From the NCBI GenBank assembly GCA_018287875.1, contig JAGVVL010000002.1:248001-312000 (forward strand): DNA of 64,000 bases, read 5' to 3'. How positions within the stretch are numbered: position 1 is the first letter of the stretch; each line of letters opens with the position of its first letter. Position numbers and translations under genes: made by a program. Below, piece by piece: positions 1 through 11,267 of the stretch. The stretch is from Nigrospora sphaerica (lineage: Eukaryota > Ascomycota > Sordariomycetes > Amphisphaeriales > Apiosporaceae). The notes beneath the pieces are model-generated. The model had not been told where the DNA came from. It worked only from the letters and a program-made list of their open reading frames with translations, and did not search any database.

Positions 1-699
1 TTGCGCAAGGTAAACTTCCTGGTGAACCCATAAACGATCGAACCAATCTCTTTTAACGAGTCTGTGAATGGAGGTTTGTAACCCTGTAGAGTTCTGTACA
101 GTTTGCCAAAGTTCGCCGAAGGAGTCGGAGCGTCTCACAATCAGCGCCGCCCAGTCGATTTCGAGATGTTCTCCTAGGTTCTGTAACAACTCCATGGCGA
201 ATGCGCTGCCGTCGCGCTCGGTACCAAGCCATACGATAACCCGATCTGCATCGCGATAGATTCGGGTCATGAATGGGACTTGGTGGCTCTTCTCGTCGTT
301 ATCCTCCTGATTCATGCACAGTGCGTCGACCCATAGAAGTTATGTGGAGGTGGTGTCGCGAATACGTCGGAGAGCATCTGCCAGGTTGTCTCTAACAGCT
401 ATGGCTTACGAGCTTCCGTCGTTGGCATCGACGATGACACGCTGGTTGGGTTCAGACGTCCCCCATGCGTATGATAAGGCTTCATATTCGACCTGCGGGT
501 TATTTTGCAGATCGACGTGGTCGAGACGGATGTGGATCTCATCGGATTCCTCCCCGGGGGCCAGGGTCAGGAGCCGTATTTCGTGTTGTCCCAGAGCTCG
601 GTAAGCGTAGGGGATGGCAGTAGGGTGATTGAGATGGTCTGAGACAAGTGACATGCTGGCCTGCGTGACGGGATTGTTTTTGAGACGATTAGGAACCAT
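1..699 (-). pseudogene. HET-domain (heterokaryon incompatibility) gene, broken and cut by the window edge
   Basis: Reading leftward from the ATG at 699, the first 97 codons carry the start of a HET domain (YEALSYAWG near residue 75). The same frame is then broken by TAA at 406-408 and TAA at 340-342. Both stops lie inside the domain: the homology continues in the same frame with LLWVDALCMNQED, RIYRDADRVIVWLGTE and RDWFDRLWVHQEVYLAQ down to base 1. HET proteins trigger programmed cell death on contact between incompatible strains and are cytoplasmic. The first stop overlaps a GTAAGC donor-like site, but the only usable downstream acceptor would remove the conserved WVDALCMNQ core, so splicing does not rescue it. 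The frame is otherwise open to the edge, which suggests recent inactivation. The C-terminal part lies outside the window. Confidence 0.8.
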
Positions 700-872
700 T
701 CTCAGAAGATGGGCTGTGATGATGGAGGAAATTGCCAGTAATTGAGTACGTCAGCGGATTGCGTACTCTTTTCAACCATCTATTGTCCAAACGGGCGTGC
801 AATACAGCCCTGTCTCGTGTCAGGCTCCCTCCCTACAGGCTTGGGTCATTGCACATTACCGTATTAGCCGCT

Positions 873-3800
873 TCATGGAGATAGGCCCTCATCCGACCAC
901 AGCCACCGCCACATGCGCAGCAATCGTTCGCGATCCAATGGCTGTACCCCACCAAGTGTCTGTGACCCCGCCTTGCTAACTAACAGGTCAAAAGATGGTG
1001 ATGTTCCCTGCTTGGATGTTGAGCCTTCGGAATATCTGCGCCTCCACAACTCCAACAGCCCCTGCGACGAGTGCGTCGATTTTACCTCGGCAAGGCTTTC
1101 CTCCAACCTCCGGAACCACTGCGGCGGCGGCACCATTTCGACCACACCGCTCCCTGCTTCCTCGACGATCATCTCCAGCATTTGGTGCCAAGTAGGCGTT
1201 CTGTGTGGGTTCAGGACATGCAGCACGGGGAGTTGCCCCGCGGGGCTCTGCCCGTCTGGCCGGGCCCCATCCAACGCCATCTCTAACACGATTTTGGCGG
1301 CCACGTCGACAGGCAGCCAGTTCAGCGGTTCGTCCCCGAGGTCCGGCAGGCAGCCCAGGAACTTGGCCGTCGACAGCAGTAGCGGGTACGCCTCGCTGGC
1401 GTTCCAGATGCCGGCGCGGTTGGCGAAGAGCTGGCCTACGCGGATGATGGCCACGGGAATCCCCCGCTGCTCGTGCGCCGCGGTGCAGATGCGCTCACCC
1501 ACCCACTTGGAGCGGGCGTAACCCAGCGGCGCGGCGTGGGCGGGGTCCGTCGAAGGTGCCTCGGCGATCGGATGGGCCGGCGTCTTCGTCGTCGCCGCCC
1601 CCGCATGGGACACGGCCGCCGTCGAGCTTACGAAGTAGAAGCGGGCGCCCGCGGCGGCGGCTAGGTTGATAAGGTTGCGCGTGGCGGCGAGGTGCGGCGT
1701 GAAGGAGGCCAGGCGCAGGGTGAAGTTGACGGCCCAGGCCGCGTGGATGACGACGGTGGTGTCGCGGAGCAGGCGATCCCTCGCTTCGGCGGCGAGGCCG
1801 AGGTCGGGGTCGCTGAGGTCGCTGGGGAGACACACAAGCTTAACTTCGGCGGCGGCGGCGGCGGCGTCGGGGCATAGGAAGCCAGTTAGACGGCGCTGAG
1901 AGAGCGCCTGGGCCACGCGGTCGTGAGCGGCGAGGGGCGAAGTGACCCGCACTAGGCAGTAGATCCTGCGCACGTGGGCATCTTTAAGCAGTTCGTGCAC
2001 CATGTGCGCGCCGAGGGCGCCGGTCGCACCCGTGAGGACGATGCTGACGCCGTCTTTGGCGCTAGGGGACGGATCCCAGGCAGTGAAGTCACTGTATTGA
2101 CGCGCAAGATTCTGCATGGCTTGCAGCTCCGCGTCATGTCCACGGGGCGCTGCTCTACCCCCTGAGCGTCGAAGTTCCCGCACATGGTCGGCCAGGCCGT
2201 CTATGGTGCCACAGTCGTAGACGATGTTGGTGGGAAAGGGGTCGCAGCCCTGGGGTAGAAGCTCGAGTTCGAGCAACTTCCGGACTTGGACGCACGAGAT
2301 GGAGTCGACGCCTTGGGCGTAAAGGTCCTTGTCGGTAGCTAACTCCCTGCCCAGGACTTGGGTGAACTTGTCAACGACGACAGCTAGAAGGTCCTTATCA
2401 GACACGTGGTTGACCGGAATCGGACCCGAGCCATTTCCATACGCGTTTTCGATCAAATCCCCGTACCGCTCCTCAGCCTGACGACGCATGATCGTACCCT
2501 TGCTGCTCTTCGGCAGGCCACCACGCTCATCCGACGATGGGACGACGAGCATGGACCGCGCAAGTCGGGCGTGGCTCGGCGACGTCTCATTGAGGACATG
2601 GATACTCTGCCACGCCGCCTCGATGACGACGGCGGCCGAGGTCTCAGCAGAGACGGGAAACAGTAGGGCGCCGGCTGCCTCTCTGCCCGCCCCAAAGACC
2701 AACACATCACGCAACATGCCGGCACAGCCCGCCAGGATGGCGCCCTCCAACGGCGCGGGATCGAACTTCTTGCCATTCGCCAGGGCGATCTGGGCATCGG
2801 CGCGGCTGTGGTAGCGCCAGGCGCCAGGTATCGAGGCATGGGGCTCGAAAAGGTCGGCGGTGGCGTAGGAGCCGTCGTCGCGGTTCTTCTGGGCACGGAG
2901 CGGCCAGGCCGGGAGGGCGACCAGCTCGGCGAGCCCGTCGGTGCGCGGCTCGAAGGCGATCATGCCGCCACCACCCGCGGTTTCATCGTCAACGACGCCA
3001 GCGACGGGGCGCAAGAACTGCCACTCGGAGTCAGCGGCGTAGTCGCGCGCTGAAGACAGCAGGAAGCCGCACTCGGCGCTGCCCAGGCGCGAGATGAGGC
3101 GTACGCCGCGGGCCACGAGGCCGTCGCCCACGGCGGCGGGCAGGGCGGCGCCGCCGACGCCGACGAGGGCCATGGAGCGAAGGAGAGCCACTCCGTCCTC
3201 CGTCTCGGCCAACATCTGTAGCACGTACGGGACCGCGGTGAAGTAGGCGACCTCGACCGGGGCAGCGGCGGCGCGCGCGCTGGCCACGGCCCGGACCACG
3301 TTCATGGCCGTCGTGGGGGCCGCACCCTCGGGGAAGAACCAGATAGCGGCGCCGCTGGTCCAGGCACGGAAGCAGTCGGCGAGGCCGCCGTGGTAGAGCG
3401 GCGTCGTCGAGAAGGTGGCAGGGCGGCGGGCGCCGGGGGCACGTGCGAGCACTCCCACGGCGCCCCAGTGCGTCTGATGGATGGGCTTGGGCCGGCCGGA
3501 CGAGGTGCCCGAGGTGTGACGGAGGTAGGCGAGGTTCGAGGGCGGCTGCGTAAACGCCGGCGTGCTTGCATCAGCGTCCAGGTCGCGGTAATCCGGTATG
3601 TCGCGGACGCTGATATGTTCCGCGAGGTCGGAGAGCCGGGCGCGGTACGCCGGGTCCACGAAGATGGACTGGACTCCGGACGCCACGCAGAGATGCTCGG
3701 TGGCGTCGGTTTCCAACTGCGGGCTGGTCACCAGCAGTCAATTGACCGTCTTTTGCATGGGAAAAGGGGGCTCTCATGCGGGGGAAAGACGGCACTCACG

Positions 3801-4292
3801 CGAGGAGAAAGACGGTACAGCCGGTCCGCATGAGGCCCAGCCAAGTCAGGACGAAATCCAGGCCGCTCAGGCTCAGCAGGCCAATGGTGGCGGAGGCGCC
3901 ATCTGATGAAAGCTGCAGGAGCTTGGCCAGGCGCGAAGACGCGGCCAGGGATAGGTCTCTCAGCGCTTTGAAAGTCACGGGGCCGGCAGCTGAAAAGAAG
4001 GAAGGGGATTAGTAGATGGTTCTATTCCAGGGGCCGGCCTACAGCGCTGGTGGTTGGTTTGGGGGGATTGGGTGTCAGCGCAGGCAGCACCAAACTCACA
4101 TGCTGGAAAGCCCGTGCTCTCCCCATCGAAGTAGGCGAAACCCAAGGCAGGCGCATCTGGGCAATCCCGCGCCTGACAATCTACCAAGTCCAGCACCGTT
4201 TCGTATGAGTCCGGTTTATGTTTCAGGCGCTTTTTCCACAAGGCTGCTTCGCCAAGGGTGCAGGTAAAGTAATTGTACCCGTCGGCGCTCAT
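873..4292 (-). CDS. NRPS-like adenylation-thiolation-reductase enzyme (carboxylic acid reductase type)
   Basis: Three exons, 4292-4100, 3989-3800 and 3723-873, with introns of 110 and 76 bp (GTGAGT donors, CAG acceptors), join in frame to 1077 residues. The adenylation domain spans roughly 25-550: ATP-binding HTSGTSSGRPKPI at about 197-209 and the A10 lysine in LPKSSKGTIMR near 536. A carrier domain follows, with the phosphopantetheine serine in GVDSIS at about 602. The C-terminal thioester-reductase domain has the Rossmann motif TGATGALG at about 692 and the YARSK catalytic pair near 863-867. There is no condensation domain. The family activates a carboxylic acid as its AMP ester, loads it on the carrier and releases it reductively as an aldehyde or alcohol. 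The substrate cannot be read from the sequence. It is divergent from an aldo-keto reductase with a regulator nearby, as expected for a small metabolite cluster. An earlier ATG at 4355 is less like the family N-terminus. Confidence 0.93.
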
Positions 4293-4936
4293 GGTCGGAC
4301 GGAATGGAAGGGAAGGGCCGGGCGGTATGGACGTGTTGCATGCGCCTGCCTGCATTTGCGTATATACGTGCTAAGTAGCAAAACAAAGAGTTGGCAGAAT
4401 AACAGGGGAGCATGAGCGTGGATTGATCTATGGATGTAGGTAAGTAAGCAGGCAGTGACAGATGTATAAGTCCCACGGGATGTCACCAAAGCATTTCGTG
4501 CCAGGATGATAGGCCCCAAGCTACGACTCCTAGAGACAACCGAAAAGCCCGCACTCGTATCATCCACATGAATTTACCGTCTGGGGTCCCCATATTCTAA
4601 ATCGAGCCAGCTTTTCCGGTACGGCAAATACTCTGCCTAGACTACATGTCATGAACCCGATGCTCACATTTGCACGCGCGTAAGCTGACATGCATGTAAA
4701 CATCGAGTGCTAGCGGTGCGATGAGGTCATGGAATTTACATACATCCCATTCCACCAGTCGGTCCTGTTCCGGCGCTTCGCCTCATGTAAGTAGATAAGT
4801 ACCCGAGGCGTCAGGGGAGGGCGTACGGTAGACACCACACCACCAAGTACACTCATCGCCCACCAAGTGAGCAACGCTTCATCGTACAGGAGACAATATC
4901 CTAGCGACGTCGAGCACGTACAAGCAGTCCACGACC
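4293..4936. promoter_or_regulatory. Shared divergent promoter of NRPS-like and aldo-keto reductase genes
   Basis: This 644-bp gap separates two divergently transcribed start codons, so it must hold both promoters. CGG triplets in paired arrangement are visible: CGG-N7-CCG at 4760-4772 and CCG-N3-CGG at 4616-4624. Such inverted or everted triplets are the usual form of Zn2Cys6 dimer sites, and a Zn2Cys6 gene lies 2 kb away. Binding is inference only; short triplets occur often by chance in GC-rich DNA. Confidence 0.35.
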
Positions 4937-5904
4937 ATGACCAAACGCGCCATCACCGACACGCTCCGGCTCCCGTCGTCGCACGCCATGCCGCAGCTGG
5001 GCTTCGGCGTCTACCAGTCGCCGGCGGAGCAGTGCGTGCAGTCGTGCCTCGCGGCGCTGCGGCGCGGGTACCGGCACGTCGACACGGCGCAGTACTACGG
5101 CAACGAGGCCTCGGTGGGGCGGGCGGCGCGGGAGTCGGGGCTGCCGCGGCGCGACCTCTTCCTGACGACCAAGATCCTGGACGCCGCCGGCTCCGTCGAC
5201 GCCAGCCACGCCCGCTGCCTCGAGAGCGTGCGCCGGCTCGACGCCGCCCCCGACGGCTACGCCGACCTGTTCCTCGTCCACAGCCCCGGCGGCGGCCCCC
5301 GCGCGCGTCGCGAAATGTGGCAGGCCCTCGAGCGCCTGCACGCCGAGGGCCGCGCCCGCAGCATCGGCGTCAGCAACTTCGGCATCGGCCACATCGAGGA
5401 GCTCAAGGAGTTCGCCCGCGTGTGGCCGCCGCACGTCAACCAGATCGAGGTACGTTCTTTTTCCCCTCTCATCGTATCGTCCACGTGATCAAGAGCGGAG
5501 GAGGGGGACCACAGGGGGGGCTGGAGGCGCAGAGGGAGAGACTGACGGAATAATCCACCCGCCGGGCACAGCTTCATCCCTGGAACCAGCAAAAGGAAAT
5601 CGTCGACTACTGCGAGAGGAACGGCATCGTGATCGAGGCCTACTGCCCGCTGGTCCGCAACCGCAAGGCCGCCGACGAGACCCTCGTCAGGGTGGCCGAG
5701 AAGCACCAGACGACGCCCAACCAGGTACTCGTCCGCTATGCCCTCGAGAGAGGGTGGGCTCCCCTGCCTAAGAGTGACAACCCCGACCGCATCAAGGCCA
5801 ACGCAGACGTGTTTGGCTTTGCGCTGGACCAGGATGATATGACGATGCTGAATGGGTTGGACCAGGGGGCCGCGGGCGCCATCGTGCAAGCCGTTCAAAA
5901 TTAG
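4937..5904 (+). CDS. Aldo-keto reductase
   Basis: Two exons, 4937-5449 and 5572-5904, are joined across a 122-bp intron (GTACGT to CACAG) to give 281 residues, the normal size of short fungal aldo-keto reductases. The catalytic tetrad is complete: Asp49 and Tyr54 in DTAQYYGNE, Lys79 in LTTKI, and His115 in LVHSPGG. Further family marks are SIGVSNFG, EAYCPL, and the NADPH-binding SDNPDRIKAN near the C-terminus. It is a cytosolic NAD(P)H-dependent reductase of aldehydes and ketones. It sits head to head with the NRPS-like reductase, whose expected product is an aldehyde, so a role in reducing that product further is plausible but inferred. Confidence 0.92.
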
Positions 5905-6026
5905 GCCCGGTCCATAGAACAGAGCGAGGAACGGAATCCAGTTCGTATTAGATGATGAACTCAAAGCCAGTCACTCGAGGATTCTTTATTTGTTCCTCTT
6001 TACGGATGAGGTTAGCAATATACAGT

Positions 6027-8592
6027 CTACGTACCGAACCCCATGAAATCACCCCAGCCGTCGCGGGGCCCCATCCAGAAACCGCCGTCGACGAGGCCGA
6101 ATTGCGCCGCCAGCTCCGACGACGCCATGGGGTACGACACCTGCGACATGACGCCCAGCATGTCCTCGTCGCTCGGCGGCGGCAGGAGCGTCGCCGGTTC
6201 GCACGGCACCATGGCCTGCTCGCACGCCGCGACGGGCCACTTTGGTTCCTCGTCCACCTCGTGCGAGCTTTTGGTCGACGGCACCGGCTGCTGCGGTGGC
6301 TGTTGCACCAGGGCGTCCACCTCGCGGATCACGACGGCGTACCGGTGCATCGTTCCGGGGACGCGGGGGTCCGCCTCGACGCGCGCCGCTACCTGCGCCG
6401 CGCGCCCCAGCAAACCGACGTCAGGATTCGCCGCCGCCGCCGGGGCGGTGCCGGCCGCGCGCGTCGACGCAATGTCCAGGCCTAGGACGAGCGCGGCCTG
6501 ATAGAGAAAGTAGAGGTCCCAGCCGGCGTAGGGGTCGAGGGCGCCGACGGCGGCCCCGTCTGCTTCCAGGGGGTGGGCAAGGGCCAGCAGGAGGCCGAGG
6601 GAGGCGCGGGCGGCGCGCACGGCGACTGCGATGAGGTTGTCGGCGGCGGGGGTATCCGCGGGGGGCGGTAGCCGGGCGCCGTCGGCGTGGCAGCGACGCA
6701 GAAGCGCCCCCCGCGCCGCCACACACAGCACGTGCTGGTGCTCGATGTGCAGGCGGAGGACGGCGGCGCGACGACCGGGGGCGAACAGAGTTGCCGCCGC
6801 AGCGCCGTCGTCATCGTCGGGCCGGCGCAGGTCGGGCGGTAGCGCGGCGTGCCAGTGTGCGAGGTCGCGGAGGAGGCGCGCGAGGGGCCCCGCGGGGGAG
6901 GGTTCCTGGCCGACGGTGATACGGGTAAGGCGGCAAGCGCGGGCGAGGAGGAGGGAGAGCGCGCGCTCGGGGGCTGGGGGCGCGAGGGCAGAGAGGGTGA
7001 CCTCTTCGAGGGCGCTGGGTCGGTCGAGCGAGGCGGCCTGAAGCCGCTCGAAACGGCACAGCGTCCACCACAGGGCGTCGAGGTAGCCGTCGTTATCCAA
7101 GGGGGCCGGGCGGTGCGGGGGCCGGTGCAGGCCAACGGCGATGGCGACGCGGGCAGCGGCGCCCGTGAGGGTCCAGCAGGCGTCGCGGCGGTTTGTATGG
7201 TTGAGGTGGGCAGCGGCGAGCAGCAGGGCGGCGACGGCGGTGGGGCGCGACGCCAGCAGCACGGCGGGCAGGAGGCCCCGGACGCGGCGCCACCACCACC
7301 ACGCGACCCCGGCGCCCAGCGCCTGGGGGGCGGCGGCGGCGGCGGCGGCGAGCACGAACGGACGTGCGAGCAAGAACGCGCAGTAGAGGCTACAGAGCCA
7401 GGCTGGGTCGGCGCTGGCCGCGCCCTCCTGCCGGAGGAAGCCGGCGTACGCGGCGCGGAAGGCGGCCTCGTCGAGGACGGGGAAGGCCGGGTGAATGTGC
7501 GCGAAGTAGGCGGCCAGGAGGGCCTCGGCGACGGGGCCGGCGCACATGCCATGGTCCGCGCCGAGAGCGTGGGGCAGGAGCCCCTGGCCGTCCGTTCCCA
7601 GGGCCCCTTCCACCGGGCATGCCGGCAGACCGCTCGCCATCTCGTCCTCAATGCCCGCCGACGCGCCGGCAAATAGAAAGAAGCGGGCCGGGGCGTCGAC
7701 CCCGGTTAACATGGCTCGGACGCGCAGCTGCATCGCGTAGCTGCTGTTGGTGCCGACATACTGCATCTGCCCGGCGCAATCGGGCAGCCCGTTCTCCAGG
7801 CCTGTGTCGGCGGCGGCGACGGCCGCCTGCTCGCGGGCCCTCCCCGCGCGGCCGTCGCCCCGGACGTCGTCCAAGTCGTCGTCCGCAGCCGGCGGCGGGT
7901 CATCATCGCTGTCGGCGGGCGCATCCTCAGCGGCGGGCACAGCGGCGTCGTCGGCGACAGAATCGGGCAGGGGGATGCCGAGGGCTTGACTGAGGGCGCG
8001 CAGGCCGTCGAGGGTGGCGGTGTCGGCGGCGGGCACGAGGCCTTTGACGAGGCGCTCGAGCAGGACGGCGCGGGCGGCATCTTCGGGGCCCGGGGCGGCG
8101 CCGGGCGCGTAGTAGATACCGCGCTTCTTGCGCGGCTGCGTCGTCACGCAGACGTGGTTGTGCGTCTGGCAGTAGCGGCACGGCAGGCCGGGGCGGGCGT
8201 CGTCACGAGCCGCGGGCGAGGAAGACGCCGAGGCCGAAGACGAGAGGGTCAGGGCCTGCCCTGCTGGCGGCGGCGGCGCCAACGGGCGGTGGCATTTCTG
8301 TTTACGAGCCTTGCATCTACCGGGAGGGGGGAAGCGAGAAGAGGTGCGCGTTAGCAGCAGCAGCAGCGGCAGCAGCAAGGGAGGAGGGCAGGGCGACGAA
8401 TCACCGGCGATGGCTATCGCGGGATGACGCCCTGGGGGAGAAGGGGGTTGGGGGAAGGGACCCAAGGGGCCGACGCGAAAAGGAAAGCGGAGAGAGAATG
8501 AGATGGAGAAGAAGGGGAAATAGACGCACGTACTTGTCACAGCTCATCTCGGTCCGCTTCCGCTGATCGGGCGGGATGCGACGGCTCGGCAT
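6027..8592 (-). CDS. Zn2Cys6 fungal transcription factor with expanded cysteine loop
   Basis: Exon 1 is 8592-8534 and exon 2 is 8316-6027, with a 217-bp intron placed exactly inside the zinc cluster (GACAA/GTACGT ... GGTAG/A). The product is 782 residues. The join restores RKRTEMSCDKCKARKQKC, the first half of the binuclear cluster (C-x2-C-x6-C). The second half (CRYCQTHNHVC) follows only after 37 residues rich in Pro, Ala and Ser, where 5-12 is usual; no GT-AG pair exists there that could remove it. A basic KKRG stretch follows. The central region has the fungal-specific regulatory domain (FAHIHPAFPVLDEAAFRAAY). It is a nuclear DNA-binding regulator, and its place beside the NRPS-like and aldo-keto reductase genes suggests it may control them. 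Long alanine-rich runs reflect the GGC/GCC-rich coding. Confidence 0.88.
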
Positions 8593-10207
8593 CGTGCCCG
8601 ACGACGGCTGTGCATCCGAAGGTACGCGACGACTGCGACTGCCGGCCGGGAAACTCTATACCTGCCACTACCCGGGAAGGGGGTTGGTTGGCGTACCCGA
8701 CGTGATGGGTCGGATCTGACGGCCCAGTCCTCGCACGCACACACGCACACACACACACACACACAAAACTCTCACTCGCACCAATCCCGATGAAGCATCG
8801 GCCGTTGCAAACCAACTAATAACGAGGGAAAAGGGAGAGAACGAAGAATAGGGTAGGTCCAGGATGAGATGGTTCGACGCTTGCGAATACGGGGAAACGA
8901 ATCAATTCGTGGAGAGAGAGGAGATTGGGGAGAGGGGGAAACAAAGCTCAGCTCGTTTCGTTCCCTCCCCCGTCTCCTTGGCCACACAGACTCCCCCATG
9001 CTTTCTCGCTTCAGGAAGAGCCTCGGCCACGAGAAGGCGAATTTGCCGACACCTGAAGCCGCGCCTGGGCGCGTTGCGAGATCCGCCACCGCCCGGCGAT
9101 AGCAACGCGAATCTCCGGGGGGGCGGGAGGGTAGAGCGTGGTCGATCCTTTGGTCGGTCGCGGGCCTAGGCCCGGGGTCCCTTTTTCTGGGCAAACAAAG
9201 AAAAAGGGCGGTCGCCGCGCTCCTCCCTCTCCCCGGCCCACCCTGTCGATTGAAGATGATCAGAACTGCGGCTTGCTTTCCCGCAGAGAACGAGGGAAAA
9301 AAAAGCTTAAAATTACCTAAGCAGTTGGGCAAGTCGGGCGGGCACATTTCCCAGTACCACATGGCAGCACGGGAGCAGAGGGGAGAGGAGAGAATGGCGT
9401 GGCGGCGAACGGTGTCTGGGCCTCTCCGGCCGTTCCGCGTCCGTCCGTGGCTGGAAGGCCTTTCGCTTGCTTGCATCCGGCGGGCTTGGTCTCCTTGATC
9501 GTGGAGTCTCTCGGCAACCAACCCCCCCAAAACCCGCTGCCTTCTTGTCCCCTAGCGTGTGGTCTAACATAGATCGACTGTGGTTTCATCCCTTGGCCCA
9601 CGGCCGCATTTTTTTTTTCTCCTAAGACCGAAACGATGCCACTCCCGCCAAGTCTCTCGCTGTCGAACCCCGAAATGCTCCCGCATAAGCCGACACGCGC
9701 CACGGGACGCGTCGAGATTGACCGCGGCGTTGACCTCGCCCTCTCTCACGGATGACAGCACATTCTGCACCTAGTGCAAGACCCGCCATCGATAATCAAT
9801 GGGCCTATATTTACATTGGTGAAGAATCCGGTGTCAATCGCGAGGCCCTCACGGCCCTTCAAGCAGCGGCTTCGTGATATCCCCGCGGCCGGCGTCACCA
9901 AGTCATTTTACCATCACGACACAAGTAAGATGAAGCCGGTCAAAAGTGGCGATCGGTATGTACATTGCATTCAAGTGATCTACTATCGAGAAAGAAAAAA
10001 GAATCCAATCATGGAAACTTTGAAAGTCGTCTTTTCATGCGACTTCAATACAAAAAAGGTGTGTGCAAGAAGGGGAAGCGCGAGGCCCCGCCCCAGGAAA
10101 GGGCCACGGCAAGCCGGGCTCCAAGGGGGACGGCGCGCCATGGGGTCGTGGGCGTCCCAGCCCGGAGAGAAGAGGGGGAACTCTAGGAGAAGCGGACGGC
10201 TACGGCT
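8593..10207. other. Intergenic, no supported gene
   Basis: It holds the upstream region of the Zn2Cys6 gene and the 3' flank of the AA9 gene. Short open frames on both strands lack family motifs and plausible splice structure. A CA microsatellite lies at 8733-8765. Confidence 0.6.
8733..8765. repeat. CA dinucleotide microsatellite
   Basis: An almost perfect (CA)n tract of about 33 bp with one G interruption, about 140 bp upstream of the Zn2Cys6 start codon. Confidence 0.9.
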
Positions 10208-11267
10208 TTACAGCTGCTTGACCTGGCGGGCGTGGCGGCGCTTCTTGCACGAGGGCTTCTTGGTGGCGACGGGAGGCGCGGCGGTGGCCGTGGGGCCGGT
10301 GACCTGGGTGGTGGTGGGCTTCGGGGCGACGGTGCTGGTGGGCTTCGGGGCGGCGGTGTTGCTGGGCGCCGGCGCGGCGTTGGCACCAAAGGCCAGCTTG
10401 GGCCCGGGGATCGCGTACGACGAGAGCTGCTGGTAGATGTTGACCTTGATGCCGGCGTCGTCGGCCTTGTACAGGCTCGTGGCCGGCGTGCCCGCGGGCA
10501 GCTCGGAGCCGCCGTCCGTCACCTCGAGGTTAACACATTGAGGATAGGATTCTTTTTTTCTCTCGTTAGCACAGGCATCTTTTGGAAAGGGGTTTCGGCG
10601 ACGCTGTCTCGAAGGGCCCCGTGGCCGGAGTGGACGGAAAACAAGGGGTAAGGGGACTTCAGGGTGGGCGAGCGGGACTCGGGTGAAAAGTGGGGCTACG
10701 AGTGTCGGGGTGGTACTTACGGGCACCGTCCTCCTGGCCGGCCGAGTGCAGGGCGATGATCTCGTGGCGGAGCACGTAGTTGCCGGCCTTGAGGGTCTTG
10801 GGGATGGTGACGTCCCAGCTGTTGCCGTTGGCGATGAGGGTGTCCGAGGCCCACTTATCGCCGCTGAGGCCAGCCTCATCGATCTTGAAGAAGCTGAGGT
10901 CGCCGGGCTGGGCGTTGGCACAGTCGCCGTCGCAGGCGGCGAGGTAGTCGAGCACGGGGCCCTTGTGCGACTCGGGCCAAGTGTTCCAGGCCAGCGTGAT
11001 CTTGCCGCCGGCGGCCACCTTGGCGCTCTGCGTGGCCGCCTTGCCGTCGCGGTGGCAGGCGATATCGCTCGTCGTGAAGGCACTAGGCGCCACGAAGCCG
11101 TTGTCCGTCGCCGACTCCTGCCAGGCGATGCCGTTCATGGGCGACTTGGCGCCCGGGTTCCAGCCCTCGTAGTCCTTGCCGCCCACCGTGATCTTGTTGA
11201 CGTAGCCGTGGGCCGAGACGAGCGAGGCGCCGGCGAGGGCGACGAGGAGAGGCGATACGGAAGGCAT
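10208..11267 (-). CDS. AA9 lytic polysaccharide monooxygenase, secreted
   Basis: Exons 11267-10721 and 10551-10208 join across a 169-bp intron (GTAAGT to AAAG) to 296 residues. The signal peptide is residues 1-19 and cleavage would expose His20 (HGYVNKIT), the N-terminal copper ligand that defines the family. The second histidine of the copper brace is in the WPESHKGPVLDYL segment, and YPQCVNLEV supplies the conserved C-terminal strand with the axial tyrosine. Copper enzymes of this family cleave cellulose and related glucans oxidatively outside the cell. After the domain comes a Pro/Thr/Ala-rich tail of about 60 residues ending in a basic patch (KKRRHARQVK). No carbohydrate-binding module is present. 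The exon join was chosen because it gives the family-typical GQEDGAQ-SYPQC. Confidence 0.92.

Noticed and set aside
385..405. GTAAGC donor at the first stop of the HET gene as a real intron
   Set aside because: Available acceptors give an intron that is too short or that deletes the conserved WVDALCMNQ core.
8178..8300. Hidden intron in the Zn2Cys6 loop
   Set aside because: No GT...AG pair of usable length lies between cysteines 3 and 4.
6049..8354. Many long antisense frames over the Zn2Cys6 gene
   Set aside because: Shadows of GC-rich coding DNA; they lack independent motifs and starts.
9774..10436. 220-codon plus-strand frame
   Set aside because: Its second half is the antisense of the AA9 C-terminal exon and the first half has no recognisable content.
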